Notes under the pieces: model-generated
Told to the model about the DNA's origin: nothing
Database searches by the model: none
The model's input: only the letters and a program-made list of their open reading frames with translations
NCBI RefSeq assembly: GCF_004027225.2
Contig: NC_044282.2
Location: forward strand, 46,840,576 to 46,904,575
Length of the DNA: 64,000 nt
Direction: 5' to 3'
From: Strigops habroptila
Lineage: Eukaryota > Chordata > Aves > Psittaciformes > Psittacidae
Translations under genes and position numbers: made by a program
Part shown: piece after piece, positions 39,501 through 52,900 of the stretch
Layout of the letters: each line of letters starts with the position of its first letter
Numbering within the stretch: position 1 is the stretch's first letter

Positions 39501-42500
39501 CCCCCACGGTAATTTGTTTTTCGGGTGCAGTTTACCACATTTCTCCCCCAGACTACAGTGACTGAACAGTACTGTAAAATTTACCAACTTTGGACTTTTC
39601 TCCATGCCTAAATAAAACTTGCATGAGTCTTTTAATATGTTATAGATGACATCTGCAGTATTACCAGATTAAATTAAAAGAACGTTAATTGGTTCTCGAT
39701 TATTTACCCGATTGTAAAACGGATGCTGAGGTCCTGTCATACCGCTATAATAACTGCTGTGAGGTTGCGGGGATAAAACTCCACTATTGAAAGGTCCATT
39801 GAAAGAGGTTGTGGAAGAGCAAGCTGAGGAAGGCTGACTGAACAGAGAGGTCGCTCTAGCAGGTGCCTCGTGTAAAGGCAATGTGGGATAAGGAAGTCCT
39901 CCAATATTCATTTGATCTCTTGCAGCACGAACATCTGAAAAATAAAAAAGTAAAAAAGAAAGAGATTTTGCTTGAAGTATTTGAAAAAGTTTTTATTTGT
40001 TTGCCAATTCATTGCAGTACATTTTTGTGTATTTAACTCCAATCAGAACTCATCAAGTAGAACGTCAAGCGTCACATTCAGCTGCATTCAGTTGATTTCT
40101 CTTGAGGATCACATCTACACAGAAGTCTTTAGGAGACTTAGGACAATATAGCATAAATTTACATAGCATATTAAATGCCTCTGAACATTTTCTCTCAGAG
40201 AGAACAAGTTACAAATCCCAACCCAAATGGGAGGAAATGCAGGAATACATCACGCTAAGTATGTCTCTGATGTGATAGTCAGACCTGTGCTGTTTCTGGA
40301 GAGATTAACAAGACAGAGCTTGTGAGCGAAGTTGCGCCACCCCACTGTAATTACCAAGTGCAGAGAAGAAAGTTGAGTAAAAGAACAAAACAGATTCCAG
40401 CTGAGGACTGAAGAAAAGTGTCATGACAGAAAAGACAGGCAAAAAGAACTATTAATTCCGTAATTCAGTTCCCACCTAGAATACTGACTTGACTCATAAG
40501 AATCCTATTTTAAATTCTGGTTTTCTTCATAGCTTTAGCATCTCTTAACAGGCAGAAATGTTAGGATGCTTTATCCTTACTCTAGAGGCAACTGCAATCC
40601 CTAAGATCAGACAAGTGCCACAGCATGCGTCACATCAATCCACAGCAGCAATAAGTGCTCAGAATATTTAATGCCAAGCGGAACAGCACATAGCTGAACT
40701 GCATTTTTTGAGACTTCAAGCAAGTAAAGAGAACTGTGTAACAATCACTGCACAATAAAAAACACTCACCCTAGGATGAATCTAAATATAATACTATAGC
40801 AGACAAAAAAGTAACTCACAGGTACCAACTGCACAGGTATCTAGTAGGGTATACATCCAACAGAGACATTCCACTTTGTTTCACTGGCTTCAATTCTACA
40901 GCATCTTACTGGTATTTCAAAATTGTAAACAAAGATCTGGAAGCCAACTTGCATCCGTACTACTAAAATACCACTGTGTATATTGGTTTCCTCCATCTGC
41001 TAAAGCAGTCTTCAAATCAAGAAGAGCGAATTCCCCCTCCATAACAGAAGCTTTACTCTAGTATGATCTGGCCTTTACAGCAAAGCTACTAAGTGAAACT
41101 GAATGGCCTGTTACTGAAGTCAAATCAGACAATCTGCCGGTCTGATTTGATGAACAAATCAAGATTCTGTGTAACATGCAAAGTAGCTCTACCTAAGGTG
41201 AAAAGAAATAACGCAATGTCATTTCCCATTTATTTCACAGGATACTCACCTGCAATAATTTCTCGTAGCTTCGGATCTAAGTTTACAGTACATGGCAAAA
41301 AGGTTCTTACATCACGTGCCACAAGAACAGGTGTTCGTGAAGATAAAAATACTTCAAAGTTCCTTATATCTCCATCAATTTCAAGTAGAGGTTCAACATC
41401 TTTAGTTGTAGGGATATTCTTTGAAATTCTGGGGGAAAAATTAGATACAACATAAAACAGATTTCTTAGAGTATGACTTCCATTTGCATAGTGATATTGA
41501 AAGGTGAAATACTAGCCCACTTGCATACCTGTTCTCCAGAAAACAAACAGAACCCATAAGGAGCTGCACTGTCTGCAGAAATAACAACGTAACATTTTTT
41601 GACATGCAAAAAATCTCAAACTGCTAAGTAATCTGACCTGATTGCTTCAGAGAAATCTCAAAGAAGCCATACTGAAGACTAAATTCAGATCGAGAATTTA
41701 TATATCAGCAACATCAAATCTAAATAAGGGGAAGTTAACATCTGCCAACATTAACTTCAGACATCCATTCAAATTCTGATACCCCAACCAGAAATTCCAT
41801 GCTTAAAAAAATCTCATTCTTTAACACTTCTTGTAACACGAACACTCAGGCATCTTAAACATTCATTAGAACACAACTGTACATGATTTCATGGTAAAAA
41901 GTGGAAAACCAACTGTCTGCTTTCAAGTTATTCACCACCTAAGACAAGAAGCCACTAATAGAGGACAACAGCAAAAACAAGATACATGATCAATATAAGG
42001 GACTGCTGATACATTATGACTATTGTCAAGCAATGGTGGGGTTTTTTGTAAGCACTACTATAAAGGAGAGTTTTAGGAAGGAACAAGGAGAAGGATTAAA
42101 TGTTAGCCTTGTGGAAGTTTATGAAAAGCTCCTACCAAACGCAAGCAAGTGATGAAGCCTGACATGGTGGGTCAGATGGACCAACATTATCTGACATCTC
42201 AACTCATATCATCATGACTGGTATCTCATCTGATACCAAATGAGAAATTATAATCTAAATCAAAGATTACTAAAATGAAAAAATGTTTCTCACACCCAGT
42301 ACAATAAAAATGGAAACAGTGAAAGAATGCACTGAGAATGGTTGACATGGTTATAGTAATGACTATAAAGTGACTATGACAGGACTCTAAATGGATACCA
42401 GTGAAGTAACCATGCAGTATTTAAAGTCAAAATAGAAAAAGTGTTACAAGAAAAATAAAACAAACCAACAATTTTATATAAAAATAAAACCAATGATGCA

Positions 42501-45500
42501 TCTCACTAATTAATGGTTTTTCCCAAAGACATATTATGATCGCAGTTCCATGAAAAGGGGAAAGGGGTGACTCAGCATAGACACATTGACTGCTCTTTGA
42601 GCTGCTGTAACTTGCTAAAAAGAAGAAGTTAGCATAGTACAAAGAGTCTTCTCTGATTACTGGATAATTAAAGCAGCTGCCAGTGCTGTCATGGGGGAAA
42701 GGAGTGCACTGATGCGTGCATGGAGGGAGGAAGGAGCCCTCATGGACACTCAGTAACCTATCCAAGTGCAAGCAAGAATCTCTTACATTAAATAAATACA
42801 CTCTCATGTGTTCATGAAGAGAAAGGATCACTTAAAAAAAATAAATAAATTCTGGTTGTAATTGAACTGTATTTTTAATACAGCTAATGAACTAAGTCCA
42901 TCATTAGCTAAACAATCTTATCTTGTTTCACAATTTGTTAGCTTTTTGAAAGCAACCATTTTATCTTTATTTTTAGATCCTCCATAAAAAGTAGAATTTT
43001 GTGTACCATGGGATTATTTCAGAGAGAACACTTGCAGATTTACACAGAATATTTAGCATTTAATGTTTGAAGAAAGAAAAGAATCAAAGATCAATGCTAC
43101 ATGCTTGAAGTAAGCGCAACTCTTCCACATTAAAAATGTATTTTAACTGTGTGTTAATCTTTTGATCTGATCTTTTAGGACAGTCTTGCCCTATACTAAA
43201 AGTAGAATTAACAAATTCCTATAAATTATAACAGAAAATATCTGAATGGATCATGTACCTAACAGATGGAGGATACTGCCATACAATGTTGTCATTAGCA
43301 TTATCTATGAGTAACTTTATTCATAATGAGATGTTACTTCTACAGCATTGGAAAATGTAACAGATAGAAAGCATAAAAGCAAGTGCAGCTTATTCTAACA
43401 AAGGTTCTGATCCTTTGTTAGATTGTTACAAATGATTGTAAGTCAATATGAGATGTCATCCGGATGGCAGTGGGATTATCCACTCTAGGGAAGTTGTAAG
43501 GCTTTACAGGCTCCAACCTTAAAAGAATAAAAGGTGGTGCTTCTGTAAGAGACAAAACTTGACACCCAGAAGTAGGTTAGTTTCAAAGAACAGAAACCAC
43601 AGAACAGTTCGTTTGCCAACATTGCTTAAAGAAATCTAACAGGAGCTAAAAGTAGTCCTCACCTCAAGGAGTGAATGGTCAAAAAGAAGAAAAAGTAAGA
43701 ACATTGGCAGTATCAAAGTAAAACTTGTGTACTCACCTGAATCTGAGAATTCTGCATTTTACATGAATATTTAGCTACCTCCTAGGTTTATTATGCCTTA
43801 CAGAAAACTGCAACTAAACTGACTGCAAATGTGTATCATTTTATTCAAACATGAGAAATGTACAAAACCCCAAACCCACGAATGCACACTTTAGTTATAT
43901 ATATTTACTGTGAGTATTCTAGACAAGTGTTCAATATTGGCATAATTAAAATTAAGTCACTTTTTAAGTCAGGGACTGAAGAGTTAAAGAGTGGCCTACT
44001 TCAACACTTAAATCTACAAAATAAAAAGCCAAAAGAGAATGTGACATAGATTTAAATAAAACACACAAAATAAAAAGCCAAAAGAGAATGTGACATAGAT
44101 TTAAATAAAACACACAGCTGATGAATCACATGAAACAAATTAGCTGAATTTTAATGCCAGCTCTACTTAAGTCTGAATGCGAACAGTGTTCTGAATACGA
44201 TGAACAAAGCTACTGTTCAGAAGCCAATAGCCCACTGCTGGTGTGCAGATTGAAGTCTCTATTCTAACCTCCTGAGCTCAATGTCTTAAACTACGCCTTT
44301 GAAAGAAATATTTATGTAAATTATAATCTTTTGGCAAAGAGCCACAAAAATCATATGTGCCTGTACTTCTCAGATAAAAAAATAAAAGGTTAGCATGTAA
44401 AGTACTTTAGGAGCTACTTTTCTAAAACATAAGCACGCCGATCTAAAAATAAGCACTGCGAACACCCTATTCTCATTTCGGGGCTAGATTTTCCTGAGGC
44501 AGAAGAATTATTCTTTAAATCAGAAACATCAAAAACTGTCAGTGCTACAGAGCGTCTGTTTCCATGAAAAACTACTTGCATTTAAAAGGAATGAGCCCAA
44601 AACAGAACATTACATTGACAGAAGAGAACCTTAAAAATTCATTCCACTTTTCTGCACATGTACTTTCCATGAGCAGCTAAAATTAAAACCTGCTTTCAGT
44701 GTGGATTAAGTTATATTCCAACAATGATGGATTATTTCTGTGGGTTTTTTTCCTCAGATAAAAATAATTTAGTGTAAGTACATACACATACATCATCTTA
44801 TCTTCCATTCAAGAGACTGTAAATTTGCTCCAAATTTTTTCCAGTTTATGTTCATCTTGCACTTGAATGACTGACTTGGAAAGTAACCATCATGGTCCAG
44901 CAGTGGCTCCAGCACTAAATGTTGCCAGCACGGCTTAGAAGAAGATGCTAGTACGTGACATAGTTTACCTATTCGCCACCTACTGCAGGAGATGGTTGGC
45001 ACTACATGATGTGGTCCTTCACCACTCAAACAGGTGGAAGTAAAATGGCAGCAGCATCAGCTACCTTCACCCACTCACTGTGGGTACAGTTTCTTGACTC
45101 ACTGACTTGACTTCCTGCTTTGACCTAAAATGTGCCTTGTGGCTGCAGACTCTTAGGCTGTTGGCTGTCCCTGGTTACTGTCTCTGAACCTGCTCCGATT
45201 TTCCTGTTTGGCTGCTTGGGACTGCAGCCCTTGCTAGCGAGGACAACACCCTGCCTGTCTTGCTGTCATCCTCAGCTCCCAGCTTGCCTTCTCTCATGGA
45301 GCAGCCTGCCCTGCAGTCTTCTCTCCAAGTCCTCATACTCTGAAGGGCCATCCTCCCTGCTCTTCCCCAACCTCTCTCCCTGAATGAAAAAGCAAAGAAA
45401 TTCTACAAATTACTCTTTGCATACCTAATACTTTTTTCCCCTCGTGTTTTACAGGAGCAAGTAACTATGTGGACAAGAGTCATTTAACTTTTGCACTCCA

Positions 45501-48500
45501 TAAAAAGCAACAGACCTAATTAATGGTTATTAAATAATAAAGCAACAGAAGGCATGAGCATGAAGGTATGTTTTATATACCATACGCCTTTTAAATTTTT
45601 CTCTCAATACAGTTGAAGACAAAAATGTTGCTTAAGATAATGAAATAGTGTCTCATTAAAAATGACACAAAACTATATTTTCTAAAGGTTTGATACTGAG
45701 AAACAGAAAACTAGAAAATCTGGGCCAAATACTAATAATACAGTGCCTTGCTCTGAAGTTATTTATCCCATTCTTCTCATGTCTGTCAGTATAGTGACAG
45801 TGCATCTTCATGCACAAGGGTGCATTTTTTCCTGGATTAAAAGCTCTCACACGAAACGCTCCAGAAAATTTGCAGCACTATGAATATGTCAAGAATAGTG
45901 CTGCAAACACTGTTTCAAGCTGAAATTTGCAACAGGTCATTTGAAAAAGAGTATTTTCTTATATACACGCTTGTATAAAGGCAGGAATAAAAAGTCATCA
46001 CACACTCAATACTAAAACATAAGGGAATCGTGTTTTGTCTTAATAAAGACCAAAGAAAAGAAAGCTAAAGTTTGATATATCTATCTAGACAAAATTAGAA
46101 ACCCCTCAGTGCACATTGAGCTGTAGAGACTTCACTGAACAGATGCAACAACTAACTAAAAACTCCTATTAGCGTAGGTATTCAGGAAAGCTTGCTTTGC
46201 AAAACTGACTCTGTGAATTCAAGTTACAGCAGATAAAGCATCTCTTCTGAGTGTTCCTGCTTTTGATCATTTCAGAAAGAAAAACCATTTTGATCCTTAA
46301 AAGATTGACATTTATTAAACTAATCTCCCACAGCCAGTATCATGCACTGTCACTGAGCCATATTAAAAAGGCCTATTTTTAATACAGTTTTCCAGAATAC
46401 ACCCTACACTGGCATTCTTTATAATTAAAAGAAGTGTTAATACAGTTACAAATGCTTGGATTCCTTCACAGCTCTGCAGTGCTATTTGAATTACAGAAGG
46501 CAAAAGAATTAAAAAAAAAATCATATTTATTACACAGATGGAAAAGCAGCAAAACAGAGTAGCACAGAAGAATCTAAGACTGCTCAAGGCTGCTCTGTAA
46601 ACAAAAAGTAATTATGTCCCACTAACTGACAAGCCCAACAAGATCACTCACACAAGTGAAATACAAGAATACTGTATTAATCTGTTTTGGTATTTCATCA
46701 CAGAACATCAGTTACAAAGCTACTTTATGGCTCTATGCAGGGATTCTTTTATTCAATACTTCCATCTGTAGGGCTTCAGAAATTCAGCAAATATTTGCAG
46801 GCCTTCTAGCATCAGAAATGGCCATGGTTCACCCAAGCCTCCAGCACAAGATTATTTTCTGTGATATGGCATACAGGTAAACCTCGAGACCAGGCAAAAG
46901 GACACTCCTCCAAAAGTCCATGGCAAACACTTCACTCACAGAAGCATGAGTTCTACTTGTCAGAGTAAGTCAAAGACTACTCTGTGTTGCAAATGCTATC
47001 CAGAAATGGAAGGCAAAAAGGTACAATTGCTATACTACGTTACCTTTAATAGGTTAATAACCAAAATTCAAGTCGCCAGTACCAAAGACATATTACTTCC
47101 TTTATACAGCACGTGAAATACCTGATCTATTCCTTATCTTGCTTTCTGAAGCAGCTTCTTATGACAGAGATGACCTAATGAGAGAATTTTAAGTACAGGC
47201 ACAGGAGCAAGTTGTTGCAAGAACACTAGAGCATCAGCTTCCAAAGAATTTGATATTGCATGCTCCTGCTCAGTGGTAGGCTTTTACGGCAATATGAGAC
47301 ACCAGTCTTTTCTGAATATAAAGCAAGAATTTTATCTCCTCCTTTTTTGCTGAGAGGTAGATTATGTCACATTTATCATGGGGTAAGAGCCAGGATATGG
47401 GCCACTAGCAGTACGTAGCCAAGAGATACATTTCCAGCTTATCATCTTACCTGACTCTCAGGTTTTGAATAAATTTCTACTTCTGACAAAAACATTCAGC
47501 AGAGACAAAAAGCCACCGTCTCTGATTTTATTTCGCAATTTTATCAATTCCCCACAAGCACACAAGTCTCATGAATTGACTTATAGAGTTAAAGTCTTCT
47601 TCCCTGATATTGTTCATAGTGTTGCTAAAATTAAGGCTTCTATGTTCTACCCTAAACTAGTATCAATCAGTGGTGCTTGAAGGGATTTGAAATAGGCCCA
47701 GGAGCATTTTTGAGAGATGTCATTAATGCACATTAACTATACTGTAAGCATTTAAACTTATCTGGAACATATTTTAGAAATATGACTTATAACTCTGTAT
47801 TACAAAGGTAACTAAAAAGGCTACAAATATTTCTCCGTCTTGTTCTGATTAGCTTTTGCTTCAATCTTTTTTCTCTCCCTGATACCTTTCCACCTGAACT
47901 TCCTTCTTACTTGTCATGCCTTCTGGTACTCTCAACCTCTCTTTTATCCCTTGCCTTAGGTAGGTCTATTTAGTAGACAGTTTGGGCAACAATCCTCTAT
48001 ACCTAACCTCGTATGTTGCCTTTTAACATTGAGACTACACTACTAGCACAGTAAGAAACATAATAATTTTATGTGCCCTGCGTTTAAAGTAGGAGGCAAT
48101 AAAAGGAAACTGGAAAACAAAAAGCAGGTTAAATATTTAGAAGTAATGCCTCTCTGTGAGGTCTACAAGAATATTAAATTGTCTACTTAGAGGAAGTGAT
48201 TTATTTAAACCTGGCCTGGGCAAAAGATGATTGCAGAGAACATTATAACCGGAGTGATGAATGTGGCACCTTCCACAGCTTTTTCATTTCTATAATCACT
48301 AAAGAGCTACACTTCTTAAATTAATACATCAATAGATTTTATACAACTCGCAAATCCCTCAAAAGTTAATTTCAACCTTTTTATTAAAAGGTATTCAAAC
48401 AGTGTCAAAACTGGAATTAACATAATAACCTTCCAGAAAAGTTACATTTCAAATGATCTTGCTCAATTTTAACATTGCTGGAGATTTGCTGAAAACATGT

Positions 48501-49940
48501 AACATACTTTTAAAAAAGAATAATTTAATAGATATCCGTCTAAAGCACTGTAATGAAAAAGTAGACAGATAATGCTTATCTTCAGTTTTTATTTTACTTC
48601 TTTTCTTCTTACTTATGTATATTAACAAAAAACCCTCAAATGATTTAAACAAAAGCTTTTAGCTCAACACATAATTGCAACAAAATTACAATAATTGTAC
48701 CAATTAAAATAATCCTGAATGAACAGTTTGTCATCTTAATGTTCCAATGGTTTATAGAAGGATCTACTTAATTAGCTGAAATTGCTTTCCAATGTTAGTA
48801 TCAAATGTCATTTGTTAAAAGTTGAACGATTTCGAAAATAATTTAACAAAGCAATTTTACAAAACACCAAGAACCAACATTTTCTTTTCAGCTGAATAAA
48901 GCAAGCAGATGTGTCATCAAATTGCTATAAAAATAAATGAGCCTTTATATGGGGAAAAAATAAATTTTACTACTAGTGCTACAGAATCCTATTTTCTGAT
49001 TTTTTATGAAATCAATTTCTTTAATAAAATAATTTCCTATCATTTATGCCTTGGTGGTATTTTTAGTATGCTGTAAATACACCTTCTTAAATTGAAGTAG
49101 TAAACAATGAAGGAGAAATATTCAACTGCATGTGAAACAGAAAAATGTTTTAACCTGTCTAAGTGATTTCCTAATTTGATTCACCATGGGCGTATCACAC
49201 AAAAGATCCAAACTTATCAGTAAAATAGCCACCAATGAAACCACACTACAGAGCTCCAAATCTACAGTAATCAACTGCTGTTCCACTTATAGCTGAAGTA
49301 GTTTTTACCAGTTTAATCTGAAAAAGTAAAAAATAAGAAATAGAGGATGAGTTGTCTAGTGACCCCAAATGAAGTATTTCTTTGGCTACCATTGCTAGAG
49401 ATAACTCTTTCTGTGGTTGCTTCCAAGAAAGATTAACTTCAGTAAAAACACTGGTGAAATAAACCAAACAAAATCATATACCAGTGCTGAAACTGGAAAA
49501 ACAACATCTAGAACTGAAGAAATGAAGAAACACCAACACTTTCCATCACTGACACATCAGACAGAGTAGATGTCTTCCACAAATTATTCCTTATACTGGT
49601 GTAAGTTGCAAAATCATTAAAAAAAAAAAAAAAGTAATAACTGACCTATGGCTAGCTGAGATCCTTTAGCTCCACACACAAAAAAGAATCCTGAATAGAA
49701 GAAAGCTATTATGTTATTCTTCTATTTGGTGTGTTCTGTCTTGGCACATCGTTTTGCCATCCAATTCGACATCCATCATAGGTAGCCATGCACACATATG
49801 TGCACAAATGTGCAGTAAACTGCAGAGGTTAAATTAAGCCCAAGTGATGGATAAATTATATGTTGCTAAGTTTTAAATAATGGTTACTTACAACTCTGAG
49901 GAAAGCACAACCATTTTCTCATCCTGGAAGATATGATCTC

Positions 49941-49978
<38 letters not shown>

Positions 49979-52900
49979 GGAGTTGAGATTCCTTATTTCC
50001 ATAGTTTCCTTTAGCTTCCCAAAAAGCATGTTTTCAAGGAGATTAAGTATAGGTGGAGATTCTATGAACAGATGGCTCATGAGAGTTTCTTCTATCCTGA
50101 GCCAAGCTCTCAGGTTCTAATATTTTGAATGAATACGAATAGTCATGTCACAGAAATTCAGGGACCAGCAACTACTGGCTGATATCCTCACAAACAATTG
50201 ATAAGCTTTGTCTTAATGCATCAATTTGAGCAAAGCCTAGGCAAAGAATGACAGGCAGGACTGTTCCTCATGACATCTAGCACGACAAGCAGAGTAACAT
50301 CAGAACTAGCCTTTCTCACAGTTTCACCAGGTAGTAGCTAGAATTATATTCAGAAATATATGGAATCTAGATCCTAACCCCATGAGAGGACAATACTCAC
50401 CATGGATCTATCTAATTCCTGGGTGAATATTCTACCCCAGTGGTATCCAGATATAGTCATAAGGAAATTCTCATGGATTACTATCAACTTCCTACTGAGA
50501 TTTTACCCCAAGGGGCCTTGCATAACAGGTAGGTCATCAAATTGCTCTGGTGGCCTGCAGTGTATTCCCTGCCATTTTCTTTTCAATGGCCAACTGGAAC
50601 TTCATTACAGTGGTCTGTCTAGGCAACTCATCATGCTCACCAGGAGCAGAAGGTTCCTGTGACTTGCCACATAGCCTGCCCCAGCGCTTGGTATAACTAA
50701 TTAAAACACATCTATCTTCAAATTAAAGTAGCCTTTGCTTCTGCGTTTTGTGTTGAACCTAATCCTTTCCTCCTGCTGCAAACATGCTCAAACCACATTT
50801 ATTTGTTCAGGCTTTTTAAGGGTTTCAGCTCCTTCAGGATCCTGAACAGGCTCTACGTGCAAGGTAAGCACCACGAGACTCAACTTGGGCCTTGCATTAG
50901 CAATTCTGGGCATTCACACTAGCAGAACTCTAGATGATGCAGGAACTTCAGGGGTAAAAATTCACACCATCCATAGCTTTTCAAGTGTTTACACATTTAG
51001 TCAGTCATTTTCTGAATTGCATTCTTGAACTCAAGGGGCATACACATGCCTGAGGTTCCACTTTCAGCTGTATAAACCACAACACATGGAACAGACTTTA
51101 ACCAGTGAAGACAGTCCAGCTACTAACAGATTTAAGAAGTGACAGACTGGTAAATCTGCCATATCTAGAAGAGAGCTCATAGATGCAGAAACTCATCGAG
51201 ACCTACAGGCAAGAGGGTTACAAAATTACTTTAGTTACTTCTATGAACATCCTCCAAAAGACAAAGTAGTGCAGATTTTGGTTTCTGCCATGATAAGGAT
51301 ATAAAGAGGTAAAATGTCTTCAGCAGATTATCTCATTTAGTGAGCAAACTTAATGAGGAAAGGGAGACAGAAGACATTTCCTCCCACACAATTAGCTTTA
51401 ACAGCATGATTTTTATCAACAAGGTGGCAATATCAAATCACTGCAATCTACAGCCTTGAGCAGTGGAAAATACCAAGAAACAAAGTAAGATGACTAAAAC
51501 TCAGAACCTCAAACTGAAATGAACAACTAAGGCCTTGAGGGAAAATAAATAAATTAATCAAACATCTTAGATGAGGAAGACTTGAGAATCAAAAAAAGAG
51601 AGAAGAAAGTATTCAAGCAAGACTGGGAGTCTTCACTGCATGGGGAAGCGGCCAGTGATGATATTCACAGCATATTCTGATGTGAGACGAGGGCTTTCCT
51701 CATCCTCTTTGCTATCTTTTCTACATTGGTACAACCTTTTTGAAATGCGATGACTAGAATCTCGGAGGATATAATACAGTAGGTATAATACACCACCTTC
51801 CTTTTTTATATTGGTTGCTAGTAACTCCTAAAGACACTGTTGCATTTTCTGACCATTGTTGAGCACTGAATGTATTTTTCCAGAGAAATCATCAAAGATT
51901 TGTGAATTTCTTTCCTCAGTGCAGATTTTCAGCCCATTACTGTGTCAGCAGGCTTATAGATGAGATTGTTTTTGACAGTATATTATGATATTTATATCCA
52001 CAATAAGTTTGATCTGCAATTTACTCATAGCTACTTCCACAACACTCTGTGAAACAGCTGTCCTGGTTATAGTCCCACACTGCATCTTCTCCCCCTGCCA
52101 CACAGTTTACCCGTACATCAGAGAGCACAAGTACAATCTTTGGAAACCATACTCACAAGTTTCTCACGAGACACCCCTATCTTTAGCTTCCTTCTTTTGT
52201 GTTCCTGAGGCAATCTTGCCTGTTATTACCTTAAATTTTAATACATTCAAATGTTCTTAGATGAAGACCTGGCTTAAGATTTCCTGAATTTCAAAATACT
52301 ACACTGCCACCTTCACATGTTTATTGACTCTATTGAGAATTCAGGTTCTTGAAACATTTCTCTGCAAAAGTCACAGTGACTTTCCCCAGTATATCATTTA
52401 TTTAGATCTGGCACTGACATTTATTCTGGTGTCAAGGATGTTTCATTTAGTCTTCACAAGAAACCACGTTCCCATAGCTGGCTAATTTACAAGTCTGAGA
52501 AGTGTCAGCTGCAAACATTCAACAGAAACTTGCTTTAATCTGACAACTTAATTCTCTTACAAAGTCATTTACAGAAAACCTACATATTTTACTCCACTTC
52601 AGGGCTTTTAAAATTTGCTTGCTGTGACTTCTGCAAACCATTTTGGCATTACACAAAACCGACATTAGGAAGACTCTTTACAGCAACAGGAAAGAGAATG
52701 CAGCACAACATAAATGTAGAGAAATATTAACTGTATGTCAAAGTTATAAATAAAATGGTAAAAATAATTGCATAAAAGGATGGAGAGGTGGGTAATGACA
52801 ACAGTGGGCTTGACCCCAGAACAACCTAAATACAAAAGGGGAAGGAGAACACAATAGAAAAGGTATCAGAATTAAGAACTTAACCTGGCGAGGAGAGAGA

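Noticed and set aside
41093..41455. 120-codon plus-strand frame
   Set aside because: Antisense to the KIDINS220 exon at 41,250-41,428; the minus frame has the family match and splice sites.
45132..45383. 83-codon plus-strand frame, Leu/Cys/Ser-rich, in a GC-richer patch
   Set aside because: Signal-peptide-like composition but no homology, and it lies inside an intron with no splice support.
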